Part shown: in pieces, positions 11,814 through 29,251 of the stretch
Numbering within the stretch: position 1 is the first letter of the stretch
Layout: every line of letters starts with the position of its first letter
Program-made: the position numbers and the translations under genes
Source of the DNA: Biscogniauxia marginata
Lineage: Eukaryota; Ascomycota; Sordariomycetes; Xylariales; Xylariaceae
NCBI GenBank assembly: GCA_022695795.1
Contig: MU404099.1
Span: forward strand, 186,001-250,000
Direction of reading: 5' to 3'
DNA length: 64,000 bases
Notes under the pieces: generated by a model
The model's database searches: none
The model's input: only the letters and a program-made list of their open reading frames with translations
What the model was told of the DNA's origin: nothing

Positions 11814-13744
11814 TTACTTGGAGAGGAGGCCTTTCGGCTTCTTCGGGACCGGAGACCGCGGGCTGATTGCGCTTCGCATCATCAGACGATCCGGCTCTTC
11901 CTTCTGTCCCTCTTGCGTCGTTCCGCCCCTATCCAACGGAGCGGTGTCAGTTGTGGGGGAGACAATGCCCGATCTCGAGAGTCGTTTCCTCCTGCCCTCG
12001 GGCCGGGCCGCCGCCGGGGGCGATTCGGGGACGCCAAACGCGAACGGCATCTTATCACCCGTCACGGTACTCGAGCTCCCCTGGCTCGCGGCAGTCCCCC
12101 CTTTCTCGTCCGCGCTCGCGTTCCTACCGTTCCGCGCCAGGACGGTGGCCGCGGGGCTCACCGAGAGCGAGGACCGGAAGCTATCCCAGTTTTCGCCCGT
12201 CGATTTCCTCTCGTCCGTGATCATGAAGACGAGCGCGGCGAGGAGCGATAGGAGTATGATGACCGTGCAGATGGCGGCTCCCGCACGATCGCCGTTATTG
12301 ATCGAGCCGTGCTGCCACCCGACCGGGTCGTACCGGCCGTCGTCTGATCCCCCGGCGGACGGATCGCCAACGCTAGTCCCGCCCGTGCTGTTGGTAACAG
12401 GCGCCTTGGCTTGCTGGATCATATTGGCTAGCACGACCTCCATGGCGGCCATCTGCTGTCCGACGCCGGTCGTGCCATCCCACTGTCCACTATTGTTTGC
12501 CCACTTGAGCCCACACATGCGGCCATTATCACCCCCCGTGCACTGTTGGGCGGCCGCTATCGCTGAATTCTGTAACAGGGTCTTGATGCGGTCGAAGGTC
12601 CACGGGGCCCATTTCGTCGTCGCTGCCATCCATCTGCTCAAATAAGCCTTGAACGATTGCTGGTCCACGTCGCATAGATTGACCCCCTCACAGGCGACCT
12701 CGATCATAATCCTGTTTTCTGTACCGTTCCCAAAGAAGAATATTTCCTCCGTGCTATTCAGGAGTCCATCTACTCGTTCGTGCCACATCTCAGTCTCTCC
12801 CGAGTGACCCGCCTCGTCTGAGTAGGCGACCATGGCGGCAGTGCCGAGAAGGAACGCGCCGACGTTGTAGGAAAACTCGTAGGGGGTGATGGCTGTACAG
12901 TTGTCTTCGATATGGGCACCATCATAGATCCGATAGTCATGATCAATGAAGTTCACATTGACCATCCAGTCCCAGGTCTTGACAGCCCAGTCGGCATAGG
13001 TGCTATTTCCAGTGTAGAGAGCTAGTCGCGCGGCGATGTTGAAGAAGCATGCTTGCGAAATCGAGTTCTTGTAGTTGAAGCCGTTATTCCACGTAAAGAT
13101 CTGCCATCGTAGACCGCCGTTGCAGTGATCCGTGTCCCATCGCGCGGCCTGTGTGTTGAAGACAGCTTGGGCGAGGGCCAGCCATTGGGGCTGCCCCTCG
13201 GGCGGATCCTGGAAATTATATTCGGCGGCAGTCATGACGGCCATCCCCCAAAATCCTTGATCATCGTTGCCCTCGGTCAGAGTCTGGTTTGGCGGCATGT
13301 AGTCATTATACGGCCCGGCCTGATGAAGCAAGCCTTGTTGGGTGATATCGTTATAAGTACTGTCTCCCGTGTAATACCAGTAGTCAACTAGAGCGCCCAT
13401 CAAAGCACCGGCTTCCCACCCTATCATAACGGTTAATGTCGAATAATTCTCATCGTAAAGTATTTATTCAACCTACAGTAGTACGGGTCTGGTAGAAGGC
13501 CGGGTATCTGGCCCGGTTGATTACCCGTGTAGAAGGTCATCAGATCCTGCGCTATCTGCTGGGAGATGCTCTTGATTGAATCTGGGGTCGAGGAACAAGT
13601 CAGGAATATCTTTCATCTCCACGCAACCAGGGCGACCACCAACTTACCGGTTGACTGGACGTCTAAATCGTATGTGTAGACGAGGTGACTGGCCGATAGC
13701 AACGAGGCTGCTACCAATGCGGCATTGCGCCGTGCGCACCACAT
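11814..13744 (-). CDS. GH76 family cell-wall mannan endo-1,6-alpha-mannosidase (Dcw1/Dfg5-like)
   Basis: A glycoside hydrolase family 76 enzyme. Dcw1 and Dfg5 act on alpha-1,6-mannan or GPI-mannan and help attach glycoproteins to the cell wall. Exons are 13744-13648, 13581-13477 and 13420-11814 (602 residues); all joins use GTARG donors and YAG acceptors. A signal peptide (MWCARRNAALVAASLLSASH) opens the protein. The conserved YYWWEAGALMGALVDYWYYT block follows the second intron, and the catalytic Asp-Asp pair of the family is at about residues 120-121 (NDDQGFWG). GLRWQIFTWNNGFNYKNSIS is a further family block. Unlike the GPI-anchored yeast enzymes, it ends with a transmembrane helix (about 449-469, ICTVIILLSLLAALVFMI) and a 133-residue, basic, Ser/Pro-rich tail that would lie in the cytosol. 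It is convergent with nothing close by. Confidence 0.93.
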
Positions 13745-16700
13745 GACGGCGATGCGAGATCGGGACGGGGCCGGAAAAGCAACAAGGTCTCAACCGGTCA
13801 TGGGAATGGGGACGAGGAAGACTTATTGGGAAGGCAACATTGCAAAATCTAGGAATCGATGTGTAGGTTGTAGCACTCTGTAGTTGGTCTGCGTCCTACG
13901 ACAAGGGAATGAAATAATACCGAGACACGGCCTTCCCTTTCTGTCACTGACGTATGGCCAGGCGGGATTGGCAGGGACAACGACTCGTCAATTGACAAAT
14001 TACCCACTGGCTAGCAGGTGATACGAGGGGCAGCACACCTTGACAGAGACGAGGATGCCCCCCTTTACATGTTTTCCTCGGGTGCGGTGCGGAACTAGGG
14101 AGGCAATTAAGAGACAGTAATTCGGTAGACTGGCGCACAACACCCACACATGAAAAACATTCGTTTGATGACCTGCATTCCGTGATCTCCAGTGTGGCGT
14201 GAGCTGTGACGAACAAGATTCCCTAGGGCTATTGCCCAAAACAGTCTGATAGGCAGATCGAGGAGGTGATTACAGCAGCCTCAGGTACTAGCGACGATAG
14301 CCTGACAACTGACAATAAACGAGCTCATTGCTGCTGCTGCTATAATCGCATAGGGCGACGGATCGAACAAGCGTGCAGGGCGCTAAAATCTGCTCTGTAA
14401 GATGAGAAAGCTGCTCGCCTAGTGAAAATACCTAGGTTAAGCCAATAAGACGACGTTGGCTTCTCGCAGAGGTAACGCAGATTGCAGATTGAAGATAAAA
14501 GCTGGGGAGGACAACCGGGAGGATGACGGACAGAGAATCACTCATTGCAGGGGTTACCGAGCACCCGACCATCCAGGAGCGGGGAAGACAAACTGCAATA
14601 GAACCAGGCATATCCATCTAGGTTACCGTGAAAAGGTTCATTGCTAAAGCATGTGCCGCAAGAATTGGATTTGGTGTCCTGACTGCAAGTCTTTTAACCC
14701 GAGACAGAAAAAAAAAGAAAGTCTAAGAGATCAACTTCTGCGAATCAACTGCAAACAACATAGAGCTAGTAGAGCTAGTAGAGCTAGCTACCTGGCTCAA
14801 TATGAGTAGGTTAACCCTAGGTAGAGAGAATTCAAGTTCGCCATCTCGTATTTAGACATGGTTGAGTTACACGCATCACATGATGTTGCTTATGTTCCTC
14901 AGGTGAGAGAGTGACAAATGGTCTCCACCATAAGAAAGATGTAGAAGGGAGCTTAAAGTCTTCCAATTTAGATTGGTCTCGGTGGTACTAGATCGTGGCT
15001 AGGGCGAGCTTATTTGAAGGGGCACTTACAAAGAGACTTTTCGATGGTATCACTTCGATAATTGAATAGACCATTAGAGTGCGATTCGACGTTGTCAAAT
15101 ATGCGATATTGGGAATGTTCCCTAAAGGAATATCGGGAGTGTAGAATCCTGTTCGCTGACAGACGTACGGCCGGCGCTCGTTTTCCATGTGTATCTAAGG
15201 TTGGAACGATCTAAGGACTGGAAACCTATGATATGGCTGTCTGTCTCGGGTGGTTGGGAGCAAAGACGAGCACGATGTGGCTGAACCGAAGCTTTTGACC
15301 GAACTTACAAGTTGATGTAATAAATAACCGCACCGGGCAATGGCAAGCGAACCATTTTAGCATTCCATATTCATCAAGTTCGCACCCTGAACAGAAGTCC
15401 GTCAGAAAGCTTCATCTAGAAATATTTGTCAATAACTACACGAGCGGTTTGTGTTCTCATATTTGGGCGTAGTTCTGATTAGAGAGCAGGAACTGAGGCT
15501 ATCAGTGCGACTTCGCGGAAAGGATTCATGAATAGTTGATCGCAGCCTAGGCAATTCGTTAGTTAGGAGTTGGAAACTATGGCATCGATAGAAATCCTGA
15601 GATCGAGCCCCCAGCGTTCGTCTCGGCCCGGCATGTCTCACAAACGATGACCATCGCCCAGGGGCGTGGATTTCGACTGTCGCTATTAGAAATGTCCAGG
15701 CAGATGCCACCATATTAGATAGTCTCGAGAATCTCGATACTGCGCACCGCCGCTGACAGAAATGTCTGCCGGCATCTCAATTGCCGACGACAGACATGGA
15801 AACGAGATAAGCCTTGTGAGGTGAGACTTCGTATGAAGTGAACCTGACTGCTTATGTAGTGATAGGGTACTAGGTGAAGGCCACCTGCATTGTATGTTTC
15901 GACCAGTATCGTAGCGTGGATAATCTGCTGTCGCCAGCAACAGCATGTTAATCTGAATTTTGGCATATGAAACCTGAAATTATATAGGATGCCAATTCAT
16001 AAAGTTCCTACGGTGCTGTACTACCTATACAATTCAAGGCATTAGTTGCAAAATACCTAGTGGTGGCATGGCTAGATAGATACCTACTGGGGAATGCATT
16101 GGATGCGTCGGGGTAAATCCGAGGCGGTCCTTGGTGGCTTATAACCGATGACGACTCTGCGTGAGGCTGATGCTTGATGAATTAGTCGATGCCCGTACCT
16201 AGGCAGCCAAATTCCCTTGATTCCGCATGACCGTATGGGAAGAAAAGTTTGAACTACATAGATAACCTACATGTATGAAGAGAGATTATAATTATCTAGA
16301 ACCCATTGCTGGGCCAACATTTGGTAGGTTAGGCTAGACCAGGCTACTGGGCGCTACAGTGCTGGATATCTAAAACACTGTAAATTACGTACTATGAACG
16401 TTACTTTCGTACCTACATGAGGTCCACTACCTACCTACCTCCCGCATCCCACCTGAGGGCGGAATTGCATAGCCACTATTGAGTTGTGGCTAGTGGGCGA
16501 GGCGCATCCCTAGGTACCTGATTGCGTAACCGCCGGGTTGTCACGAGCTGACTAGGTACTGAAAGCTGAGGTAGTACACAAATACTTGATGTACTGAATA
16601 GAGCAGGTAAGGTGTTCATCATATGATTGTCTCTCCTTCCATTCGGTGTTCGAGAAACTACCATAATTCATACCCGACCTCTTCACGTCAACTTCTAAAC

Positions 16701-17273
16701 ACCTATGAGATATGTAGGTAGGTAGTAGGAGAAATATTGAGAAGGCTTCCCAGTAAACTAACAGCTAATCACGTATTAATTAGATTGACTATTGTTTCAA
16801 ACGAATTTTTTCTTTTTTCTTTTACCGGGCGCGGATTTCATTTAAGGTGCCTATACCCGACCCTTACCTAGCCCAGGTACCTACACTACCTACAAATCCG
16901 ATCGACCTGGCTGGGCAACTGGGGGTGATCGAGCACAGCCGAAACAAGTCACTTCTGTATGGACCCCCTGCAAAACGTCTCAGCAGTAACCTAACAGAAC
17001 ACCTGCGCCTTTAACCTTAGCAACCACCAACCCACCTAACGTAACTAAGACCAGATTCCCACCTTTCTAGACCCTCCAACCTCTTTCTTCCCCATTCCAA
17101 CTTTCCCACATACCTTACCAATCCAGTCCAACCCACTGCCATCACTGCGACGACAACAATAAAACCATCATCAGAGCTGCATCGATTCTGCGACCTTGTT
17201 GTCTACCGCTGCCTCATTTAGACAGTCATCGACCCTTTGATTCTCAGCCCATCAACAAAGCCCAACCGCCACC
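13745..17273. other. Long gene-poor spacer (3.5 kb)
   Basis: Upstream region of both the GH76 gene and SNC1. It contains a short TAGAGCTAG repeat at about 14762-14789 and several GGTACCT/TACCTAC palindromic words between 16400 and 16900. Open frames are short and none looks coding. The stretch 17000-17273 is C-rich, as fungal 5' leaders often are, and ends in the good start context CCACCATGT. Confidence 0.6.
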
Positions 17274-18118
17274 ATGTCTAGCCAAGAGGCTCCTTACGAC
17301 CCGTACATCCCGAGCGGCCAGCAGACCAACCAGCAGGGAGGCAATGCTAGAACGCAAGCGCTACAAGCAGTAAGTTATCTCGCATAGACACAATTGAATT
17401 TTCGACGGTTCTGTTCCCGCGTCGCGAGATACCACCGCCACGAGAGAAAAGCTGCGACCGGCTCGCAACCCGCCTGTGCACACAGCGACGCATTCGAAGC
17501 ATACGTCCGCATTCGGTCGTGCGATCGAACCGACTCGGGGATACTACAGAGGTTTAGGGGAGACGATGGCGATGCGAACGAATGCCACATTGATGAGATC
17601 GACCGCGCAGCGATGACGACGATCGTGACGTAAGAAGTGTTCAGGAGAGACGAGGACGACACGGACGCGACAGCGGACGCACGGTATACGAACGAAACTT
17701 CTTGACCTCATCTTGATCTGGAGCAGTGCGGCCGATAGCTATCTTCGACTCGAGAACGAACTAGAATTATTTTAATAAATGTTCAGGATACTAACGAGAT
17801 GGATCGTAGCAAATTGATGATACCGTCGGTGTGATGAGAGAAAACATCAACAAAGTTTCTCAACGTGGCGAGCGTCTCGATGCTCTCCAAGATAAGACCG
17901 ACAACCTGGCCGTCTCGGCCCAAGGCTTCCGTCGCGGCGCCAACAGAGTGCGCAAGCAGATGTGGTGGAAAGATATGAAGATGAGGATGTGCCTGATCAT
18001 CGGTATCATCATCCTCATTGTTATTATCGTCGTCCCTACCGGTAAGTGGGCGTGTCGCGCACAAGGAAGATGGCACGGTTCTAATGCGTCTATCACAGTG
18101 GTTGCGACTAGTAAATAA
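17274..18118 (+). CDS. SNC1: Synaptobrevin (R-SNARE) Snc1
   Basis: Vesicle R-SNARE that pairs with plasma-membrane Q-SNAREs to drive exocytosis, and endosome-to-Golgi recycling. Exons are 17274-17369, 17810-18041 and 18099-18118 (115 residues). Residues 1-32 are a variable polar N-terminus. The SNARE helix follows ([19 protein letters not shown] and on), with the zero-layer Arg in the VSQRGERLD segment. A Lys/Arg/Trp-Trp juxtamembrane stretch (VRKQMWWKD) leads to the C-terminal transmembrane anchor ([15 protein letters not shown]). The first intron is 440 bases, far longer than others here, with a clear ACTAACG branch site 20 bases before its acceptor. The last exon adds six residues. Length and layout are typical for fungal Snc proteins. 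Confidence 0.96.
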
Positions 18119-22891
<4,773 letters not shown>

Positions 22892-23484
22892 GTGACATTT
22901 TATTTTTCGGGATCTGGTGGCTGGTTTTGCTGTGCGATTTGATATTGTTGTATATACCTCAAGAGATAAGGTTAGCTCGTGAGAGCAAGCAAAAAAGCTG
23001 TTTATACATTAGAGTTCTGGGTATTTTTCTAGCACGAACGGAATGAAACATGATTTGTCAATTTGGCTCTTGTCCAGCTAATCGAGTCGGGATTATGGAA
23101 CTATAGTGGCACGTTTCTCATATCCCATCGGCCTCTGGGTGTGGGCGTGTCAACGAAACTTGGAGATGCATATCCCGATTGCCCGGAAAGATACACTTGA
23201 AGGATTAATGAAAACCTGTCAGGTACATGTACTAGGTATGGGGATACAAAGGAACTTGGGGATATTCACGTGGCATTCACAAGTACCCCATGCTGAAAGT
23301 CAGGTACACGCAAGTTCCGATAGCGGATGGAGGGGCGTCAATTGGTGGGGCCATCTTTTTTAAAGATGGCGATGATAAAAATGGATAGCATTTAAACTGA
23401 CTCAACCTTTGCTGCGCCGAATAAATCTCCCACCCAGAGTCCGTCTTGGGACATGGAAAACGGCCAATTGATTTTGCAGAAATA
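22892..23484. other. Spacer between ARG5,6 and HOM2
   Basis: Short intergenic region of two same-strand genes. It holds the 3' end of ARG5,6 and the promoter of HOM2, including the TGACTCA site at 23398. No gene is seen. Confidence 0.7.
23398..23404 (+). promoter_or_regulatory. TGACTCA, candidate Cpc1/Gcn4 site upstream of HOM2
   Basis: A full TGACTCA core 81 bases before the HOM2 start codon. Its position and sequence match general amino-acid control of aspartate-pathway genes. Binding is inferred, not shown. Confidence 0.55.
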
Positions 23485-24893
23485 ATGGCTTCACAATTCC
23501 CCTCCAAGAAATGCGGTATGGACATCTACTCACAGTCAATGGCAGCCGTCAGAGTGCTAATCCATGTTTCCTCCTCCTAGGCGTCCTTGGATGCACTGGC
23601 TCTGTTGGCCAGCGCTTCATCCTCCTCTTGTCGCAACACCCTCACTTTGTTCTCCACGCTGTCGGCGCATCCTCTCGATCAGCTGGCAAGAAATATAAAG
23701 ATGCCGTTCGGTGGAAACAAGCTGCACCCATGGGCGCAGTAGGTGAGCTTGTCGTCCGCGAATGCAAGGCCAGCGAGTTTTCAGACTGCGATGTCGTCTT
23801 CAGCGGCCTGGACTCGGACGTCGCTGGAGAAATCGGTATACCCCCCTACTTTAGGCGCTTTTTGAAGATCTCTACTAGGAGTCAAACTACTAACTCGTCA
23901 TGTTTACCACCAGAGATGGAGTTCCTGAAAGCTAACCTTGCTGTCTTCTCTAATGCAAAGAACTACCGCCGTGATCCCCTTGTGCCCCTTGTTGTTCCAA
24001 CAGTCAATCTCCCACATCTGGACCTTATCCCGCACCAGCGCCAGCACCACAAGTTACAGAAGGGATTCCTAGTCTGCAATTCCAATTGCGCGGTCATTGG
24101 CCTCGTCATCCCCTTTGCCGCCCTACAGGCGCGCTTTGGCCCAGTTGACACTGTCAGTGTTGTTACCATGCAGGCCGTCTCTGGTGCTGGCTACCCCGGT
24201 GTCAGCAGCATGGACGTCCTCGACAACGTTGTTCCTTTTATCAGCGGGGAGGAGGACAAGCTGGAGACGGAAGCGCGCAAGATCCTAGGCGGCATCAACG
24301 GCGACGCGACGGCCTTTGTCGAGCAGGAGGAGCTCAGAGTCTCGGCCGCCTGCAACAGAGTACCGGTCCTGGACGGACACACAGCATGCGTATCGCTGAG
24401 GTTTAAGACGCGCCCGCCCCCAAAGGCCGAGGCTGTGAAGGCTGCCCTGAGGGACTACATCAGCGAGGCTGAGAAGCTGGGTTGTCCCAGTGCGCCACAA
24501 CCCAGCATCAAGGTCTTTGACGAGCCGGACCGGCCACAGCCCAGACTCGATCGCGAACTGAGTCGCGGGTATACTGTCAGCGTGGGAAGGGTCAGGGAAG
24601 ACGAGAGCGGCATCTTTGACATCAAGTTTGTCGCCCTGAGTCACAACAGTACGTTTCTCTCCTGCGCCGACATTACCCCTATTCTCCAAACCTTTCCCCC
24701 CTTGCGCCGACACCCCTATTTCCCCTGATACCCGTCCCCAACCCTGATGCTTGGCCAACTTCTGCTTGAAAAATGAACAATGCGACTGTTTGGTGAAACG
24801 TACGAGAACTGACTACGAGTAACAGCTGTCATTGGAGCCGCGGGATCTTCTATACTAAATGCTGAGGCAGCGGTGCTTAAGGGGTTTATTTGA
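23485..24893 (+). CDS. hom2: Aspartate-semialdehyde dehydrogenase
   Basis: Makes aspartate-4-semialdehyde from aspartyl phosphate with NADPH, the branch step to threonine, methionine and homoserine. Exons are 23485-23515, 23581-23835, 23914-24648 and 24826-24893 (362 residues, the normal length). The first exon codes for ten residues; splicing restores the nucleotide-binding loop [17 protein letters not shown]. The catalytic Cys is Cys154 in [10 protein letters not shown], and [19 protein letters not shown] is the conserved block after it. The final exon gives the typical [19 protein letters not shown] end. Without the second intron (23836-23913) an unrelated stretch interrupts the conserved [21 protein letters not shown] region. 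It lies downstream of ARG5,6 on the same strand, and both carry TGACTC upstream. Confidence 0.97.
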
Positions 24894-25032
24894 TACGTTC
24901 GCGGTGTACAGAGCGCTGGGTAGGTCTTCGCTTGGAAAGTGGGGAGGAAGGGAAAACAAAACGTATGTGTATAGCGAGGGTAAAAATAAAATATCAGTGA
25001 GCATTTTGCATTACATCAAGTGTCTGTCCGTA

Positions 25033-25068
25033 GGCTGGCTGGCTGGCTGGCTGGCTGTCTGGCTGGCT
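25033..25068. repeat. (GGCT)n microsatellite
   Basis: About eight tetramer copies with one GTCT interruption, non-coding. Confidence 0.9.
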
Positions 25069-25209
25069 TGCTTTCTGGGAGCCTCGTATCTTATTCTAGG
25101 ATCACCTTGCTTGGAAACGATACCAATTGCTGGACCTGACTCTCTAGTATCTGATGATAAGTCTAGGTGCTCGACGAATTCTTGTCTTCTTCATTTTTCC
25201 TGCGGGGAA

Positions 25210-25271
25210 GAAGAAGATGATGATGATGAGGAGGAGGAGGAGGAGGAGGAGTAGGAGGTGGAGGAGAAGGA
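25210..25271. repeat. (GAT)/(GAGGAG) purine-rich triplet tract
   Basis: An interrupted GAT then GAG triplet run about 60 bases long, non-coding. Confidence 0.85.
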
Positions 25272-25653
25272 GGATGATGATGTATCATGTAGGTACCTGA
25301 ATCCTCAGAAACAACCTCGTCCTTGGCTCGTATTGTCGTAGATCTCGAAAAGGGCACATCACTCTACTGAACGATTGTTAGTTATGTTTTAGGTGGTGGC
25401 GATTGGGGTTATGGGTTTCAATTATTCTGGAGCGTGAAAAGGCAGTTCTTCGATCTACCGTATCAACGACGAGTCTGTCGTCTCGAGTTCAGGGGGGTGG
25501 TGGTTCTCTTTTAGGGACGCGGTAGCGGTCGGGGTTGGATGATAGGTACCTAGGTAATTGGGTTGCTAGTGGCTATCTTAGAGGGGGGATATGCCCTGAA
25601 GTATTTTGTGACGAGGTCAGTCTTCGGGTGTCTTCTCCGCGGAGGGAAGGAGA

Positions 25654-25670
25654 GGGGGGGGGGGGGGGGG
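25654..25670. repeat. Run of 17 G
   Basis: Homopolymer G run in non-coding DNA; its exact length is prone to sequencing error. Confidence 0.9.
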
Positions 25671-27236
25671 TTCAGGGGGTGGGCGGGTTCCTTTCTTAGT
25701 AGAGACTTACTGACAGACTGACCGTGGAGTACCTAGGTAGGTACTCAGCTGTGATGATGAATGCAACGGGTGAGGGTATCAACGATGTTGTGGTGCCAGG
25801 AGCTAGAACGGGGGGCTCTAGAAGTACCCTCGGGGGTGGTCTTTTGACTTACAAAACACACTCCCCCCCTTTCCCCCCCTTTCCTCATCGGCCTTGTATC
25901 TGTTGCCTTGACCCCCCTTGCTCTGCTCCTGATTGGGGGCTTGTCGTCCCCAGAGAAGGGAAGGGGGGAGGTGGTCGCGTCACTGCTCTCTAGTTACTGA
26001 TCTCTACCATTGGCTCGTGCGATGAAGTACTTCAGGCCGACCAGACTTGGTGTGTTGCTCGGTAGAAGTGTCATTATGCTTGGGGATAGGTAATAACAGT
26101 TTTACTACGCGAATAGGTAGAGCTAACAATACACTGTCTACACCCTACAAGGCCCCGTTGCCCCCCTCCCCCCCAGTGACCCTTGTAGATCTCGTTTCTC
26201 TCTCGTCAACAGGAGTCATGGTAATGGCTGGCTACGAAGGCTCCTGGCAGGAGGCGAGATCTAGCTTGGTGTTTCCCGAGTCCATATGTCCTTCACAAAT
26301 GCCGTGAATTCCCCATGGGGTAGAATTAGAGGAGCTATTGCTCCTTTTTATGGCTCGAGTTTCTACTTCATTTATATATCACATGATTCGTCATAGGGTA
26401 GAGTGCTTCGTAGCCACCGGGAAGTACGTAGTACACGTGAAGACGTAAAGGAGGTAACGGAGGTAGAATTGTAGGATTAACTAAGTCAGTAAATAGCGGT
26501 ACTGGGAGCTTTTCAGGGGGGAGAAGAGTGATCCCGGGCCCCGTGGGTTGGTAGAATGGCTCTATTTGTGTACTATTGTGGTCATATCTCAGGGGATGGT
26601 ACATATTGTCCTCTACATAGATACATCAGGGGTAAGAAGCATACAAAATCTGACCTGGATGATTCAACTACCCCTGAGAGGTCATCAAGGAAGCAAAAAG
26701 TATATTTCCTGCGAGCCCCCTGATAGGTCTCTGTGATTTTAAGCCTCTATGATTCAGTCTCTAGTTCGATAGGACCAGATGAATACCCCCCTGCCCTCCT
26801 TCCCCTTGGCAAGTTAGCAGTACATTCCCAAAACGATCACGTCGAAGTTGGCGACGCAGTGAATCAACCCTCGCCGTTGCCCCGTAGGGAATAGAAAAAC
26901 CTCATTCACCCACAGAGCCCGCACTTCTAGTTGCCACAGGGAATGCACACACGCTTTCCTGCTGTCCCATTTCTCCCATAAATACCTCCCCTCCCCCCCC
27001 TCCACCCACTTTCTTCCCTTCTCCCTCTTCACAACTTTTTTTTTTCTTCCCACCAACGCAGAAGAATCTTCCAACAAGCATCCAGCTTCGCCAGGTAGGC
27101 TACTTCGAACGCACATTACTTCACCTGTTGTTATTTATTTATTCAACTGACTGATCTTTCTATCCTAGTTACTTGATCTTCAGGGATTCCTTCTCTCTCT
27201 CTCTTCTACGTGCAACACTACGTGCAACATAAAACA

Positions 27237-27369
27237 TACACACACACACACACACACCCATATCTTCTACCCTCTTGACCTTTCCTCACTCTCTACACTC
27301 TCTACCTTCTACACCCTCTACCTTCTACCCTTTCTCTCCCACCTCTTCTACTTTGTGCATTCACGAACC

Positions 27370-27407
<38 letters not shown>
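27237..27407. repeat. Two (CA)n microsatellites
   Basis: CA runs at 27237-27258 and 27372-27407, separated by CT-rich DNA, 28-200 bases before the start codon of the RRM-like gene. They probably lie in its leader or promoter. Confidence 0.9.
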
Positions 27408-27434
27408 ATACGCAACCCTTCTAAATACTTGAAG

Positions 27435-29251
27435 ATGTCGGGTTCCTATCAAACAAATACCAGTGAGTCATCTTCGCACGCTACCCAACTATCTGATGTG
27501 CCCTCTCGTACTAATACTGGTGTTGTTATAGCTCAAGCAGGTGATACCTCACCATTGACAAACCTCATATCATTATCTTCTGCCCTGGATACCGCAATCC
27601 CTCAAAGCGCCAGCGGTACTTCTTCTCGTGGGGCACCTCCCACTCTGGGTGCGGGATCCGTAAGTGTATGCCCTGTTCATTTATCTCTCTTGCCATTATC
27701 GAATTGTCAAACATACCTACCTATTATCTTTTCATGTGACATAACATCATTGAGTTCACTATGCTAACGTATGTATTTTATATGAAGCAGCAGACTATGA
27801 TGGGGCCACCTTCGGAGCCTTTCCCCGTAAGTATTGATTACCTAGCCATGTTGATAACCTATCACTCTATTTAGTAGGATAGGTTGTTGTATATTATTAT
27901 ACATACATCCCATCCTAACTAGGTTCATCATGAATTATCCTTCTCGCTCATTGTTTTCCTTTTCTCCTTTGTTGTTACAAGCTAACATATACTCCTTAGC
28001 ATCTACGACAATCTCGTCCCTCTCCCTCAAGTCATGTGCCTCAGTCTCCTAATGGACGCTTTCCAGTAAGCACATTAACTACCTATGCTTGTTATGATGT
28101 TCAACAATTCAAACGTCATTACCTCATTCCCCCCTACTTCTCTCACTCTCCTATCCTCGCAACCTCTCACTCTTTCACCCCTTTCTTTAACACAACCTAT
28201 GCCGAGATGCCTTTTATTATTCAATCACTACCAGTCATTCATTACCTATTTGTATTTTCTAATAACTAATAATCAATAATTCCAGGACGATGTACCTGGT
28301 GTCTTGAATCCCGCCCGCCCCGCTCGACGCCACCCCGGTGTAATTGGCGACTCGAGGCCTGTCAATACTAGAAATACGATTGCCTCTACCACCGTCGCCG
28401 ACGACGCTGCCACCCCAGTCCTGGACCCGGACTGGCGCCAGGATTCGTTTTCGATTCCTGGCACCCCGGTTATGTCCGGGGTGGGTGTGGTGGCGGCCGG
28501 TTCTGGACGGCAGCAGCAGCAGCAGCAGCAGATCGTTAGGATGGAGCCAGCGCTGCCGCTAGCTCGCTGCCCGGAGCCGGTTCGTCCCTCTCGGGAACTG
28601 GGAGAGGTTGGGCCCGGTCCGTTGGCACGGCCGGCCGCCCAGCCTCGGCCGCTGCCCCACCCTGCCCGACAGCGGGGGAACTGCGCGGTCCGTATATACG
28701 GCCTATCAAGCAACACCGCCATGCGGGACCTGTTCGCCGTGCTGGAGGCGACAGGCAAGGTATATACAGCCAGCATGTTTCTCCGGCTGCCGGGGACCGC
28801 GGGCCGGGACTCGGCCAACTACGCCAGGGTCGAGTTCTGGACCCCGGAGGGTGCGGCGGCGTGCATCGCCAATTCCCCCCTGCACATCACGAGCAGGGAC
28901 GACGCCGGCGTGGAGGAGACCCGTGCCACCGTGGTCGTGTTTGACACGGCAAACCCCGCCCGTCGACGCGAGCCGGCGGTACGTTCTCGGGTCATCGAGG
29001 TGACCGGGTATCCCGAGAACGTCGACCCCACTGTGCTGGGCCGGCACCTAACCGCGGTGCTTGCCCAGCGCGGCGACGGCGGCACGAGGTTTGAGGTGGT
29101 CAGGGTCGCGCGAATAGAAGTCCTTCGGGACAGGAGAGAGAGGTGGTATTGGGAATTTTGTTCGGTGCCAGAACTTGCTGTGCCGGTGTTCGACATTCTC
29201 TTCCAGGACCGTCGATATTTTGCACGATACCTACCTGACCCTTGTCAGTGA
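27435..29251 (+). CDS. RRM-like fungal protein, function unknown
   Basis: Not a named gene. Exons are 27435-27659, 27791-27826, 28000-28065 and 28286-29251 (430 residues); all joins fall on codon borders. The N-terminal 190 residues are disordered, rich in Ser, Thr, Pro and Gly, with a Gln run. A folded part follows: RIYGLSSNTAMRDLFAVLEA then YARVEFWTPEGAAACI, which read like the RNP2-helix and RNP1 region of an RNA-recognition motif. A second RRM-like unit is suggested by SRVIEVTGYPENVDPTVLGRHL and RWYWEFCSVPELA. RNA binding is inferred from these patterns; the RNP aromatic residues are only partly kept. A further intron (27463-27531) is possible: it has GTGAGT, CTAAT and TAG signals, is 69 bases long and open in frame, so both forms would be translatable. 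The small exons with phase 0 throughout allow exon skipping without frameshift. Confidence 0.78.

Larger units (their letters stand above)
24894..27434. other. Gene-poor, repeat-rich spacer (2.5 kb)
   Basis: No convincing gene. It contains GGCT repeats (25033-25068), a GAT/GAG triplet run (25210-25271), a run of 17 G (25654-25670) and two CA runs near 27.2 and 27.4 kb. The last 400 bases are pyrimidine-rich and are probably promoter and leader of the RRM-like gene. Confidence 0.6.
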
